Of a stretch of 64,000 bases of DNA, positions 25,131 to 36,699 are shown one piece after another. A program made the translations under genes and the position numbers. The stretch covers positions 381,001 through 445,000 of the forward strand of contig JAJFZO010000742.1 in NCBI GenBank assembly GCA_021397835.1, read 5' to 3'. The notes beneath the pieces are model-generated. The model was given only the letters and a program-made list of their open reading frames with translations, was not told where the DNA came from and made no database searches. Each line of letters starts with the position of its first letter. Within the stretch, counting starts at the first letter, position 1. Source of the DNA: Moringa oleifera (taxonomy: Eukaryota > Streptophyta > Magnoliopsida > Brassicales > Moringaceae).

Positions 25131-25960
25131 CATGGAAAGATTGTTCTTGAAGGAGATTATGGCTTCTCATGGCAATTGGGATGCTGATGAAATGTGAGTT
25201 TATCCCAGGTTTTGTTGCATTTCACATGATTTTAGATATATATGTGTTCTTAATTTGTTTTTACCTCATTGATATATTTGGTCAAGAACAATATGCATGA
25301 GATCGTTTAGATTTTCCATAGAGAGGCCAAGTTTTCAATTCTCCCATATATATACGCCGAAACAATTATCTTGTTTGTTTGAATCATATATATATTTTTG
25401 TTGCATTTTGAGTGAGTTTACTCTTGTACTAAATTAGTTTAGTAAATCAAGGAGAAAAAAACTTGGGAAGCACTCTTATGTTTGTACTAAATTAGTTTAC
25501 TAAATCAAGGAGAAAAAAACTTAAGAAGCACTCTTATTTTTTGAATTCCAAATTTTCTATCATTTCCTTGATGGGCTGAAGAATTTTATATCTCATTTCT
25601 GTTTTTCATTTTTCGGGCCAAAGAGGGATGCATAAATCTATATTGAGTGCATGCATCAAGCAATCTAAATTGTAACCTTACAAAAGAATTAAAGTTGATT
25701 ATTTTGATTAATTGATTTCATTTTTATGTCTAACAATGATCCTGTATAGATATTTTTGTGTTGACTTCTAGTAATTCTATTTTCATAAAGATTTTGAGTG
25801 TTAACCAATAACAATGTGTTCTTGCTTTTGGAAATTGATTCCTCTAATGGGTTCTTACATGAGTAGTGGTCTGTATTTGATGACATTTATGTTGCTAGGG
25901 ATACTAACAATCAAGTGGACAGGGTAGGATCTCAACAAGGGTAATTTATGATTTTCATTT
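25131..25960. other. Non-coding sequence with possible exon and a 58-bp duplication
   Basis: A frame ending ERLFLKEIMASHGNWDADEM at about 25193 is followed by GTGAGT, a good donor, so a small plus-strand exon is possible. The rest of the stretch is AT-rich. The 58-bp duplication is listed separately. Confidence 0.3.
25424..25539. repeat. Perfectly spaced 58-bp tandem duplication
   Basis: 'ttgtactaaattagttta' starts at 25424 and again at 25482, with only about three differences over the unit. This suggests a recent duplication. Confidence 0.85.
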
Positions 25961-26021
25961 GATTTGAAGTTTTATGCGTGAAATGATGAATTCATTGGTG
26001 TTTCTTGCATAATTTTCAGGG

Positions 26022-26230
26022 AAATGTTGTCATGGATAATTAATCCCAAGATATCCATCCAGGGGCTAGTTTTTGATCAAGTTGTTGTGAACCAGATGAT
26101 GCCTAAGTGGCTTCCTTTTGGTTTGGATATTGAAGGTATGTTAAGACAATCAGGTTCCTTTATATTGGCTAGAATGGATGAAGCAGATCAAGTCACAAAT
26201 ATTTTGGGAATACCTAATCCTAATTTATAA
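26022..26230 (+). CDS. Possible terminal exon of an unrecognised gene
   Basis: After an acceptor-like 'cataattttcag', a 68-codon frame (MLSWIINPKISIQGLVFDQV, then MMPKWLPFGLDIEG) ends at TAA 26230. It could be the last exon of a short plus-strand gene with the exon-like piece ending near 25193. Composition is protein-like, but I recognise no family and there is no second line of evidence. Confidence 0.3.
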
Positions 26231-26548
26231 TTCATTTATATTAATCAATTAAATCTCTCCATATCCACTGTAACTTCTTTAAAGTTTTTTTTTTTAAGAT
26301 ATGTATTTATTACCTATTCTATTGGAGTTTAAAAGTAGCTTTTCCTACTGCTATAAAATTTAGATACATAAACTTTGTGTTTGAGAGCTTATGTTATCGG
26401 TTCCTTGCAAACCGACTACAGAAGGTGTGGCTTTAATTCATTTGGCATTGATTGTCACTCTGACTCTTTTTTCTTTTCATCAAAGAAACCAGCAAACAAT
26501 AGAAAGAGAGAAAGAATAAGCAGAAGAAGAGTAAGCTAGGGTGGATGT

Positions 26549-26822
26549 TGTTAGAAATATGTCTCAAATGCTGTAAGAAGTTGAAAACATTTATAAGTGA
26601 AGACTATTTTTTCTTTTTTTTTTTAAAAAAAAATAGTTATAATAAGATAAGGTTAGTGTTTAAGAAATAGTTACACTATAGTTATGCGGTTTATAATTTT
26701 CACTTATTGGTTTATTTGTGATCTATGATCACCATATTTAAAATTTTAATTGAGTTTATCATGTATAAAAGTTTGTTTGTTAAATGAAAGTAGTGTGCAT
26801 TATCCAGATAAAAAGATTCTCA
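26549..26822 (+). repeat. Putative copia 5' LTR
   Basis: The segment runs from TGTTAGAAATATG to AGATTCTCA. It is followed at 26831 by ATGGTATTAAAGGCTC, which closely resembles the initiator-tRNA primer-binding context (TGGTATCAGAGC) of plant copia elements. A gag-like sequence begins about 120 bp later. A matching 3' LTR was not found. Confidence 0.5.
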
Positions 26823-26879
26823 TATAATAAATGGTATTAAAGGCTCTTTCTTAAGGGAGTTGTGTTGTAAGTTGAGAAT

Positions 26880-27190
26880 GAGTTGAATGTGTTTTTTTGA
26901 TCAAATACAATTCTTTTCTAACTCATATAACCCAAGTGGAAGTTGGGGTCTCAAAGAACTTCGCATCGGTTCTACATCTAATATTCATTGCTCAAAATTT
27001 CCCGTCATGACCTGTGAAGAAGACTACTTATTTGGTCGCATGGTATCTTCAGGATGTAGAAGTAGAAGAGCTAGAAATTTTATCATTACTCGAAAATCCT
27101 ACAATGCAGCAAATTAAAAATCATCAAGACGAACCTTTAAGAAGTTTAAGGCTAAAACTTGTCTTCCCAATGATAAGATGATGTTGATCT
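26880..27190 (+). pseudogene. Copia-type gag fragment, frameshifted
   Basis: The signature of plant Ty1/copia gag (a YxxWxxxM...EEDYEV...PLPENPTMAQIKxH...KxKAKxCL succession) is visible across frames: EEDYLFGRMV near 27015, VEVEELEILSLLENPTMQQI (27062-27120), then KKFKAKTCLPND near 27137. At least two frameshifts separate the pieces. No protease, integrase or reverse transcriptase follows, so this is a truncated element. Confidence 0.55.
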
Positions 27191-27479
27191 CAATATCAGA
27201 GTTGTTCGAGTTTTCACATTATTAGAAGCTGATCTTGATCTCTGGTTCAACCAATACTAAAAAACTTTTTGATTGATGCTAACCCAATCTCAATGAGGAG
27301 AAAAGCTTGACATTGAGTGGTTGTGGATGCAAGAGAAAGCCAATCTCTATTTGGAGATCATGCTATTGAAAAAAGCTAACTAGTTTAAGAACAACCAAGA
27401 AGGTTTTAGAAAGTCGTGGAAATATGTGAATAATACACTTGGTGAGCACGCACTGATATTGCACATCACTTAAATTAAA

Positions 27480-27900
27480 TTTAGGTGCATTATGGTCCCC
27501 TTTTGCAGCCCACATTTCTCAGGATTCTGGTGAGCTTTCACCCCTAAATTTTCCTATAAATAACCCTTAAATTGATTGTAAAAGGACCTTTGCTCATTTT
27601 TAAGAATTCTGTAGGAGAATATTTGCTTTCATTCTCTCTAGTTCTCTCTAAATTCAGTTCAAGAGAGGTTCAAACTATTGTAGAGAGTTCTTGGTCTTGT
27701 AATTATTTTTTGCGATGGTACAATAGCTCTGAAAAATTCACAATTTGCAAGTATATTCTTTCCAATTTAATTGTAGATAGTTAGGTAGTTGTATCTTGTA
27801 TTTTGAGTGTAAATTTCGATAAAAGAATTGAATTGATCCAAATTCCCCCAAAACTCAGTGGTCTCATAAGTTTCTTGATTATCTTTAAATTCTATATTTA
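27480..27900 (+). promoter_or_regulatory. LTR-like promoter region
   Basis: CCTATAAATAACCC near 27552 is a clear TATA context. It is followed by a leader rich in 'ctctctagttctctctaaat' and a CCCCCAAAA stretch near 27845, a layout usual for R/U5 of copia LTRs. Borders could not be fixed, and the 274-bp LTR at 26549 does not match it, so this would be a different element. Confidence 0.3.
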
Positions 27901-28993
27901 ATTCTTTAAGTAATTATTTTAATTAGCAAGATCTGGATATCTTGTAAATATTTGTCATGCATCATGATTTCAAAAAGATTTCTCGAAGATTAGAATATAA
28001 TAAAGTTTGTACTCTAATTCTTCTAATAAAAGGTACTTAGTTTTGAAATCAAATATTAGTCAATGCGATTATGAAATTCCATCATAAAAAAATGTCATAG
28101 AAAAAAGTTTTAAGAATTGATCATATCTAGTTAAGTCTTGTTCATGATATCTGTTCTCCAAAATTTTCAAGTATAGATCGAGATTGAATCAAGATCTAAT
28201 CTCAAAACGTACTGTTGTTACATATATGTACATGAGTTAATATAATGAAAAATGAGATTGATATCAAATTTGGATCATTTTCAAGGTTAAAAATTATTTT
28301 GTTTAACTGGAATTAAAAATCGTATACTTAGGCGATGCTAATCCTACCCCATACGTAACTAAGTCTCCATCTCACATCTCGTGAAAACCCTAGTGAAAGT
28401 TTTACTTTTATATTTTATTTTGTTTTCTTCTTTCCTTTAAAAATATTTTTTGAAAATACATAATAAAAAAGTTAATGATAAATCGATTTATTATTTCTAA
28501 AATTAAAACTGAGTCAAAACCAATTTTAAGAATAAAAAAATAGCTACGTACTTTGAAATTCTTTTTAAACCTCATTGTGACACCATTCTACTACTTCTAT
28601 TTAGTATATCTAATAAGTCATTTCAGTTTCGTGCCAATATCATCCTCTTCATATCTTAGTTTAAATATGTTGTTTGCGGGCATAAAGAAAATAGTCCATC
28701 CTCTGGCCAAGATGGTGGCTCTTCTGATTATTTTTCATAGTTTTCGGTAAGAAAATCAGGCTTGAGACGTAGAGTGATTTTCTCTATTTGTGAGCTCTGG
28801 TAACCATGCTGTTCTCTATCAAATTTGGGTATTCAGTTTTGGGATCATCTCAGGAAGAGAAAAATGTTTATAATTAAAATATCAAATGTGAAGGATTTAT
28901 TTCAAAAGCCTTAAAATTTTAGGAGTACAACAACTAGGTGATTACTAGCTGGAAAATATTGTAAATTAAAACTCAACCAGGTTAGTGGATTAT

Positions 28994-29728
28994 CTAATAA
29001 TTGTAGTTATAGTTTGTAACAGTGTAGTTCACATACATAGATCCATTAATGCCATCAATGACTTGGTTCTTCTCTCCGTGGATGTTGTGCTGGGCGTCAA
29101 TATCACCATTGCTACTGAAAACAATGCCTTCATGGTTGTTGTTGCTTCCATCAATCCTACGACTCCTCACCTCGTGCCTTGTTTCTGTATTTTCGATTCT
29201 CCCGCTAAATGGATCAAGTTTATGTTCTACCAGAGGAGACTTATTAAACTCAAGTTCCCTTTGCTTTGCCCAAGCCTCCTCCCTTGTTATTGTATTTTTG
29301 ATTCTCCAGCTAACTGGATCAAGTTTGTGTTCCATCAGAGGAGACATTTTAAACTCAACTTCCCTTTGTTTTGCCCAAGCCTCCTCCCTTGTTATTGTAT
29401 TTTTGATTCTCCAGCTAACAGGATCAAGTTTATGTTCCACCAAAGGAGATGTTTTAGACTGGATTTCCCTTTGTTTTGTCCAAGCCTCCTCCCTTGTTAT
29501 TGTATTTTTGATTCTCCAGCTAACAGGATCAAGTTTATGTTCCACCAAAGGAGATGTTTTAGACTGGATTTCCCTTTGTTGAACCGAATCCTCATGCCTT
29601 GCTTTTGCCTTTTCCATTCTCCAGCTAACTATAGGGAGCTGCTCAAGTTTATATTCCACCAGAAGACACAAATCACCCTCAGATTTCCTTTGTTCTTCCG
29701 AATCTCTCCACTCTCTTCCTCGGGCCAA
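28994..29728 (-). CDS. Repeat-containing hypothetical protein
   Basis: A 244-codon minus-strand frame starts MARGREWRDSEEQRKSEGD. It contains four to five copies of a 35-residue unit with the core VEHKLDPVSWRIKNTITREE, then a unique end with QHNIHGEKNQVIDGINGS. The protein is highly charged, with no signal peptide or membrane segment. A TATA-like site lies about 160 bp upstream. The related sequence in copy 4 (39366-39656) keeps NGEKNQ in the same frame, while copy 2 has a one-base shift. The unit is 105 bp (3 x 35) and the opposite strand is also open for 269 codons, so openness alone does not prove coding. No family recognised. Confidence 0.35.
   Translation of the reverse strand: MARGREWRDSEEQRKSEGDLCLLVEYKLEQLPIVSWRMEKAKARHEDSVQQREIQSKTSPLVEHKLDPVSWRIKNTITREEAWTKQREIQSKTSPLVEHKLDPVSWRIKNTITREEAWAKQREVEFKMSPLMEHKLDPVSWRIKNTITREEAWAKQRELEFNKSPLVEHKLDPFSGRIENTETRHEVRSRRIDGSNNNHEGIVFSSNGDIDAQHNIHGEKNQVIDGINGSMYVNYTVTNYNYNY
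29265..29590. repeat. 105-bp tandem repeat, three near-identical units plus diverged flanks
   Basis: 'ccctttgttttgcccaagcc' followed by 'tcctcccttgttattgtatt' recurs with a 105-bp period at about 29260, 29365 and 29470. The last two units are almost identical, and diverged units lie on both sides (about 29160 and 29575). Confidence 0.85.
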
Positions 29729-30781
29729 AGCTTCCGACTTATTTTAGTGGTTCCATCAGCCTTTTGCGTTCCCCATGACATTCAACGATTCTGAAGCTCA
29801 CAAATATCGAACCTCTTGTTTCAATAGTTCAATTCAGTGACAACTCTTGCTTGTATGCTATAAATCCAAGAGATTTCATCTGCACATTATATAGAAGCAG
29901 TTTCAAGAACTGTAGAGTTTCTGCTTAATTGCAACGCTACCAATTATATAAAAGAAACATCTTTCTCCCTGGTATGATTCTGTCATATATTTATATTTTA
30001 CCATAAATGATTAAAGATGGAATCTATACGAAATGTATAGTCCACCAAGAACATCTATTATTGAACCATAAATGAAATTTTATTTTGGCTAATGAGATTT
30101 TCTTTTCTGTTGAACTTCAGTGTTAGAAGAATCTAAACGACTAATTAATCACACTACCAATCCTATACCACTTATAGGTAATTACGAGATTAATTTAAAG
30201 AAATCACTCTTATAATAACTTGGGTAAAAGTACTTACCTAATGTTTTCAGAAAGTAGTTCTTTTAAAAGAAAATATCAAAACTTAGCGCCTGTCATATGA
30301 TATTCATTTGACTTAAAAGTATTATTGGAGGCTTCATATTTTCTATTGCCATCGATATTATCTGACTATGCCGGCAAGTGGATGGGTCAATTGCTAACGT
30401 TGGTATTAGTAGTTTGAATTCTCAACATTTTGCCTTTGTTTTGCTATCTGCTAATAACTTCATGTTTTATGCTTGCTTTAGGTTTGATGTTATAGACCCA
30501 CCATTCTCAACATCTTAAGAGAGTTGGGTTTTTCTTTTTAATTTACATAAAAATGTTCTTCCTATCATCCCTTTGAAGGGTTTTTTTTATCAGTTTTCTT
30601 TTTTCTTTTTAAACCCTAAAGCTTCTAGCAAAACGAATTTATTTTCTAATTGCTACAAATTCTAGCATTTCTTAATTAATACATTTTAGTTATTGTAGCT
30701 AGGAAAGATGTTCCTCCTTTTTATGGTTCTTTTTATAATCTTTTATACATATGGTTCATGTAAGTATAAAGATGAAGATTG

Positions 30782-31160
30782 CACTTCATTATAATAAAAC
30801 AAATTTTATTCTTAGTTTTAAAGAATATTTCTTCACAGCTTTAAAATTGTGAACTATATTAATGTAAATAAAAAAGATTGGAATAGTTCATAGTTGTGAA
30901 CAAATAAGGTAAATAACCATAGTTCATTAAAGTTTTTATTCATTGTTAAAATTATAAATAAATAAAAAAATAGTTTATAATTTATTGAAATTTTTATTCA
31001 CAATTTTAAAGGTGTGAACAATTATTTTTTTACTTTTATTTATAATTGTAGAACCATGACTTATTTTTAATAAAAAATTTATTTTTTATTTTCAATTATT
31101 TTTATTACCCTTTATCTACAGTTCTATAATTTTAAGGAGTCATTAATTTTTTTATATATT
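30782..31160. repeat. Subterminal inverted-repeat region of CACTA 2
   Basis: Motifs of the type TTCACAGCTTTAAAATTGTGAA (imperfect hairpins) recur near 30832, 30890, 30935 and 31000. This resembles the hairpin arrays at the ends of the other CACTA elements here but with a different core sequence. Confidence 0.5.
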
Positions 31161-32200
31161 TTTTAATTATCTTTATAATTATTTATCCATAATTGGATGT
31201 TGGATAAAGGTTAATTAATTATTTTAATTTTTAATTTTTATTAATTTTAAAAAATAATTAAAATATATAAAAAATCATATTTTGAAATGGTAAATGTTTA
31301 ATAATTTGAATTTAAATTATTATTTATTTTTAATAATCTTAATTTTTATTTAAGTTTTTGAATAATTAAAATTTTTAATTATTATTCATTTATCAATTAT
31401 TATTTTTCAAAACCAAAATTTTTTCCTACAAATTCACATTTTTTTTCTTTATATTTAAAAAAATCACAAATATTTCATATAATAAATAAAATAAACCATC
31501 ACATTAATTTTTTTAATATTACACTTTTTATCAGCATAATCAATACAATAATTCTTCTTCATACTGTACACTTTATCAATTTACCAATTCTATCAACATA
31601 TTTCAATGTAATATCTCAAACTTTCTCTAAAAAAATTACATGATAATATATACATATATATATATATATATGACTTTTATTTTAATACTATAAACAAATT
31701 TTAACGAAATCTAACACAACACTACCACTTTTTTTTTTTAATCAAAACATGCTTCAATAGTTGCAACACATTTCACTACAATCTAACACACCACCAACAC
31801 TTCTTCCATCACAAAATACTTCAATGAAATCTAATACGCTTCAATATAATCTAACACTAGCATGGCTTCTTTCGTGCATAACTGATTTTAATACAATCTA
31901 GCCTACTTTCATCATTTCTTTCACAATAATATACTTCAACATAACACATCTTTATCGTCATTTTTAAACTATATTGAATCATAGTTTCTATTGATAGAAA
32001 CATATAGTTATGTATGAAACACATGGAGAAAAATCTATTTACGAATTAATATTATTTTTATAATACAAGTTAAAATAAAAGTACTTACAATTCTTGACAG
32101 TCATATTATGTTTTTCTAAAATTTGTCACGTAAATCTCTCACTTTTACTAAAGCCTAACATAATGCTCCATATGTATTGCCCAAACTCCTGTTTAATATC
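31161..32200. other. AT-rich untranslated part of CACTA 2
   Basis: No gene is visible. It lies between the subterminal repeats and the Ulp1-like exons, so it is probably 3' untranslated sequence. An (AT)n tract is near 31655. Confidence 0.4.
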
Positions 32201-32329
32201 ATCAAACTCAGATTGACCGTAAGTATCAATTTTCATTAGCTGTACATATGAAAAATAAAAAGTTAGTATAATTGTAATTTACAATATTATACACATCATT
32301 TACACAAACAATTATCTAAATACTTACTA

Positions 32330-33110
32330 TTTTCAAGTATGGAGCATTGTTGTTAAATCCGTTTATAATGTCTTGCATGTACTTCATCACATAATATCAA
32401 CAGTCACAATTAAAAAGTTGATGTGGACATTATATTAGTATAATTCAAATATTATATTTTGACAAAAAAATAAATAAATCTAATATCACATAAAATATCT
32501 ATTGTGAAGAACATTCCAAAAGAGCTGAAAAAAAAGATCAAATCTTGAAACTTTAATTTCATATGCCAACATAAGTATAATACAATGTAACTCATATACA
32601 CAAGAACACATCTAATTCTGCTCGAGAATCAAACCTTAGAGAATTAAAAATAGTGTACGTAAACGTGAATGACTCAATGATCACTAACATCCAATGATGT
32701 CTAAATTATTAAGCAAATTAAATCATTGTTCATCTAACTAGTACAATTAAAAATTAAATTCATACTTATGCGAGGTTATATGAAAAAATCACTACTTCTT
32801 TGTCACATGGTTGCACCAATTTACTTTCAATATGGCAAGCTTGATCTTTGATTTTCATACCACCTATAGTTGATACCAATGACGAATCAATAAACACAAT
32901 ATTTTAATTGAAGTCAAGGGCAACCAAATTGATGTGAAGTTTACTAAAAATATTAAAAAAAATTCAAAAATATGAAAATGACGTAATTATAAGATTAATA
33001 AACTAATAAAAAAAATACATACACAATATAAGATTGAATGATTATGACACTTACCTCTTCCATGTGATAGAATTATATTATATTTTCTCTCATAACATAT
33101 GTGGAGCCCT
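32330..33110 (-). pseudogene. Ulp1-like cysteine protease domain of CACTA 2, broken
   Basis: Ulp1 (C48) proteases cleave SUMO-type conjugates and are encoded by some plant CACTA and MULE elements. Minus-strand pieces in order: TYVMRENII then HMEEVSV (33100-33050), VDSSLVSTIGG and VQPCDKEVVIFSYN (32900-32780), HHWMLVIIESF (32690-32655, with the catalytic His-Trp), and CPH...CDC followed by a stop then YYVMKYMQDIING (32440-32360). The active-site Cys is present, but the following Gly codon is a stop, and the Asp usual in LDPL is Asn (FNSL). Pieces are separated by intron-like gaps. Confidence 0.65.
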
Positions 33111-33369
33111 CATAAGTGAATAGCTTTTTCTTCAAAGGAATGGTGACATGTTCACATGTTATCTTCAGTAATAGTGGTAGCCTAATAGAAGATAACTATT
33201 GTGATGATGGTTATTTTGTCACTGTCGATGCTTGTCTAACTTGCAACTTTTTTATCTTTGTTTTATTTAATGGCTAAAAGTCAAATAGTTAAGAAGTTTT
33301 GTCTAATAATGCAAAAAAAAAAAAAAAGAATTTTAAGTTTTGAGATAAAATTCCTTAGATTTTGCATGT

Positions 33370-35130
33370 GATGACCTAATCTCGTGGTTAAGTAATATGT
33401 GTGCTGGAAATACAGTGAAAATTTATACTTCTAGCATTGGGTAAGGCAAATGAGCATCACCGTAAGCAACCTCATCCGTTATCGCCCTAACATCACCATT
33501 AGGCAAAGGATGCCTATGGATGGTCTGATTCATGGCAGTATCTATAAAAACTGATCCATGGACCATAATTTCGTCTAAAGAACCAATGCATAAGTCACAT
33601 TGTATACATTATAGTGAATGGTTAAAGCATAATTTAATGTCTTACAACTATTAACATCTTATTTAATAGATATATAACATGTGACATACCTTATTACTAG
33701 ATGGTGTAGGCTCTAATGGACCAACTAGTGCAGTTAAGGAGGAGGTGATGTTGGGCATTTTTCCTTACTTTCAACTCCAGCCATTTTATTACAAACTCTA
33801 CTTAAACGAAATGACATTTGAACGATGTTTAGCTAGGTAGCAACTCTATCTCCCATAGTGTCATCTAAAACATCTTTATGTTGAGAGAACAACCTCATCA
33901 TGTTTATGAAATCTTATTGATCAAATGGTGCTTCAATTATTAGTATAGTATATGTTTTCATCCTCCTAATCTATGAGGTGATAGTTACCTTAAATCCTTG
34001 ACCTCTAACAAATTAGGATGCTTAAGTGTGCCTAAAGCATTTGTGAGCATGTCATTTACACGTATGAAATTAATGCACGCTATCTAACCTGTGCCATCAA
34101 CTCATCTTACAAAGTCATAAAGCAATTATTACATAGTACAAATCAAATGTAAGTGACCTTATTTAAGTACAAATCAAATGTAAGTAAATACTCATCAAAT
34201 ACTTCCAATTTTTTCAACATTTCTTTGGTCGCTTTATTCGTATATCGTCCTTATTTGTTACATCATACTGCTTTTCATAATATAGCATGATCAATTTCTT
34301 CCTTACTACCTAAAGGATCTTTCTATAAGCAATCAGACAAAGTCATCAATGTAGTTAGCTACAACAAACAAAATGATTCATTGCATGGTTAGAACCAAAA
34401 TAAAAAAGAATAAGTGACTTACAATTTCTATTTTTAGTCTTGCAAACCTTTTTCGAGCAATATGATGGTCGTATATGTTTTCCTTCCTTTTCTTTGCTAA
34501 AACAATATAAACAAACATCAACATTTGGTGAAAGTTTCACAAATAAACATTATTATTTGCTTGATGTAATACTTGAAACTCCTTTGATAGGCGAGAGTTC
34601 ACAAATGCATGCCATATATCTAATCTATGAAACTCCAATATTTTGTTGTTGGGAGCCTCAAATATTCCAAGCCCTCAATAAAGTTAAGATGTATTTCCTT
34701 GTAAGAATGATTTTGAAGCTCCTTTATTTTTGTGCAACAGATTGAAGTGTATACCTTTTCAAAGTCACATCAATACATATAGCCCTTATAAAACACAATC
34801 ATATAAATTAATCAACACAAATCATGAGCAAATAATTCAATTTAAATGTAAACACTTCATATTTTATAATACATACTGAAATTATTTCCTAAGTCTTATT
34901 CTTCAACTCATCAGAGGGACTGCATGCTAGTTATTGAGTGTAATAGGTATTGTATGACGTACAATGACACCAATGTAACTATTCATCATTGCACCATGCT
35001 TTCTAGAGGTTATTCTTTGTCATTCAATTGAACTAACATCTTTTGTCCCGTTGCTCTAAACTTACTGACATACTGGCAATGCCTCTTTTTTTTTTTGTGT
35101 TTTCGTGAGTCATCAGCTGGCTAATTTGAT
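33370..35130 (-). pseudogene. Ptta/En/Spm-like protein with DUF8039-like C-terminus, CACTA 2
   Basis: The N-terminal part reads FRATGQKMLVQLNDKE near 35060-35010, the conserved start of the Transposase_24 conserved region. Downstream pieces (34750-34150) are heavily interrupted. The C-terminal domain at 33600-33420 reads MNQTIHRHPLPNGDVRAIT, then EVAYGDAHLPYPM, typical of the domain annotated DUF8039 in CACTA products. The homologous stretch in CACTA 3 is at 50294-50100. Confidence 0.6.
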
Positions 35131-35279
35131 AGGTCCATTAAATTTGCAAATTAAACATAAAAAAATTAATATTATATATTCATAAAAAATACAAAATTAA
35201 TAATCAACAAAAAATGAAATATAAAGACTTAATTTATAAAAAAGAAAAAAAAAGGAAAATAACTATAATGCATATGTGA

Positions 35280-35760
35280 AGTTGAACACTACCTATCCAA
35301 TTAGTCAAACCCATAATCTTTCACCATCTTTCCTAGCATATGCTACCACATGATCATCTATTTGATCAAATAGTTCAACAAATGATAAATCGTTACAAAA
35401 AGGCATATGATCCATACTAATGTCACCCAAATCATCATCTTTGTTGTAGTGTTTTCGAGGTATTGACATTACAAGTGGCCATTTTGTATTGATCGGATCA
35501 GGTCTTCAACAAAAAATACTTGTCTCACTTTTGACGCTAGTATAAGTTGATCATTTTTATGTCTAATTCGATTAAGGTCAACATGGACAACTTCTAGATC
35601 ATCAATGTTAACATCATTATTGTTCTTAATCTAATCACATTTGAAAACCGAGATTCTAAATATAATCTAGCTTTTATGTCTCTTGTATTACCTCATAAAA
35701 TGCCATATCACTATATACTTAGTATTTTGGTGCACCCTTGAGTTGTCTATTTCTTTTGTA
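35280..35760 (-). pseudogene. DUF4216 domain of CACTA 2
   Basis: Minus-strand frame reads VNIDDLEVVHVDLNRIRHKN near 35610-35560, followed by LILASKVRQVFFVEDL (35555-35505). Both are hallmark stretches of DUF4216 C-terminal sequence. A stop replaces the Trp in FKCDW near 35635. Confidence 0.75.
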
Positions 35761-36239
35761 TAAAAATAATAACCTTTAATGATGTACCTAGGATACTTTA
35801 TTATAATGAAGGCCTATGAGAAATTCATCATGAAGTTAATCAGATACTATGATTAGACAGTAAAATTTAATAGTCGACCTATATCAAAGAGTATATTAGA
35901 TCAACCATTATGGGGAAATATGTCTTAATGATGGAAAAATGTAAACATTTTTACCTATGTGCACAGCCAATTAATGAAGATGCGACTATGTTCATCATGC
36001 AATCATTTACGTCTTTTCGATTTCATGGGATTATCGACGGTTGATTGATTTAAATATTTACTATATCGTAAGAATAATTCATGTTAATATTTGAAATTAT
36101 CTTTGATATAGTACAATTATTTGGTTGTAAGTATTACCTTATGTAAGGTTGAACTTCATTTGTATTCATTAAAACATAAAATTAAGCTTGTGAAAGAAAA
36201 TCATGGTGAACTTGTTCAACATATCCATCAACTAAAGTT

Positions 36240-36600
36240 CTTCCATTTTGAGTTAAATGATCAAATACATTCTTCCTTAGAGGAATTCCAATGGGATTCA
36301 TATTGGATAAATAATATGTGCAAAATTTAATGACTCTTTCGCAATGTATGATTTAGCGATACATCCATCAAGCTTGTTATAGTTTCAAACATAGCGTTTC
36401 AACACTTTCATATTTCTTTCAGATGGGTATATCCACCTAAAATACATAAGACCATATAGTTTACTTCTCTAACATGATGAAAAGTTAGATGAACCGTAAC
36501 ATCAAAGAAGCTGGAAGGACAGTACTTTTCTAGTATACATAATGTTGTCACAAGTTCACGTTGGATTCCATCTAACTTTGAAATGTTTACCACCTTCTAG
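36240..36600 (-). pseudogene. DUF4218 domain of CACTA 2
   Basis: The frame at 36593-36408 reads ELVTTLCILEKYCPSSFFDV and VHLTFHHVREVNYMV, characteristic of DUF4218. GCIAKSYIAKESLNF follows at about 36345 in another frame, matching the GCIAEGYIAKEALxF stretch of the family. Confidence 0.8.
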
Positions 36601-36699
36601 CATAATAAAAACATGCAAAGTCTAATTAAAGAAATTCTGACATATTTGAGCTACACCACTTGTGAAGTAATAGATCAGAGTTGTTGTATTAAAATGTGA

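Larger units (their letters stand above)
28585..30780. repeat. Unclassified repeat family, copy 3 (fullest copy)
   Basis: This contains all blocks seen in the other copies: 28587-28860 (with 17060 and 20570), 29030-29180 (with 20980 and 39310), 29825-29945 (with 39700-39810) and 30430-30770 (with 21400-21660). On the minus strand a TATA-like CTTCTATATAATG lies at about 29885-29897, upstream of the 244-codon frame at 29728-28994. The copy ends where CACTA 2 begins at 30782. Confidence 0.6.

Noticed and set aside
34440..34745. A 101-codon plus-strand frame
   Set aside because: It lies antisense to the degraded Ptta region of CACTA 2 and has no domain.
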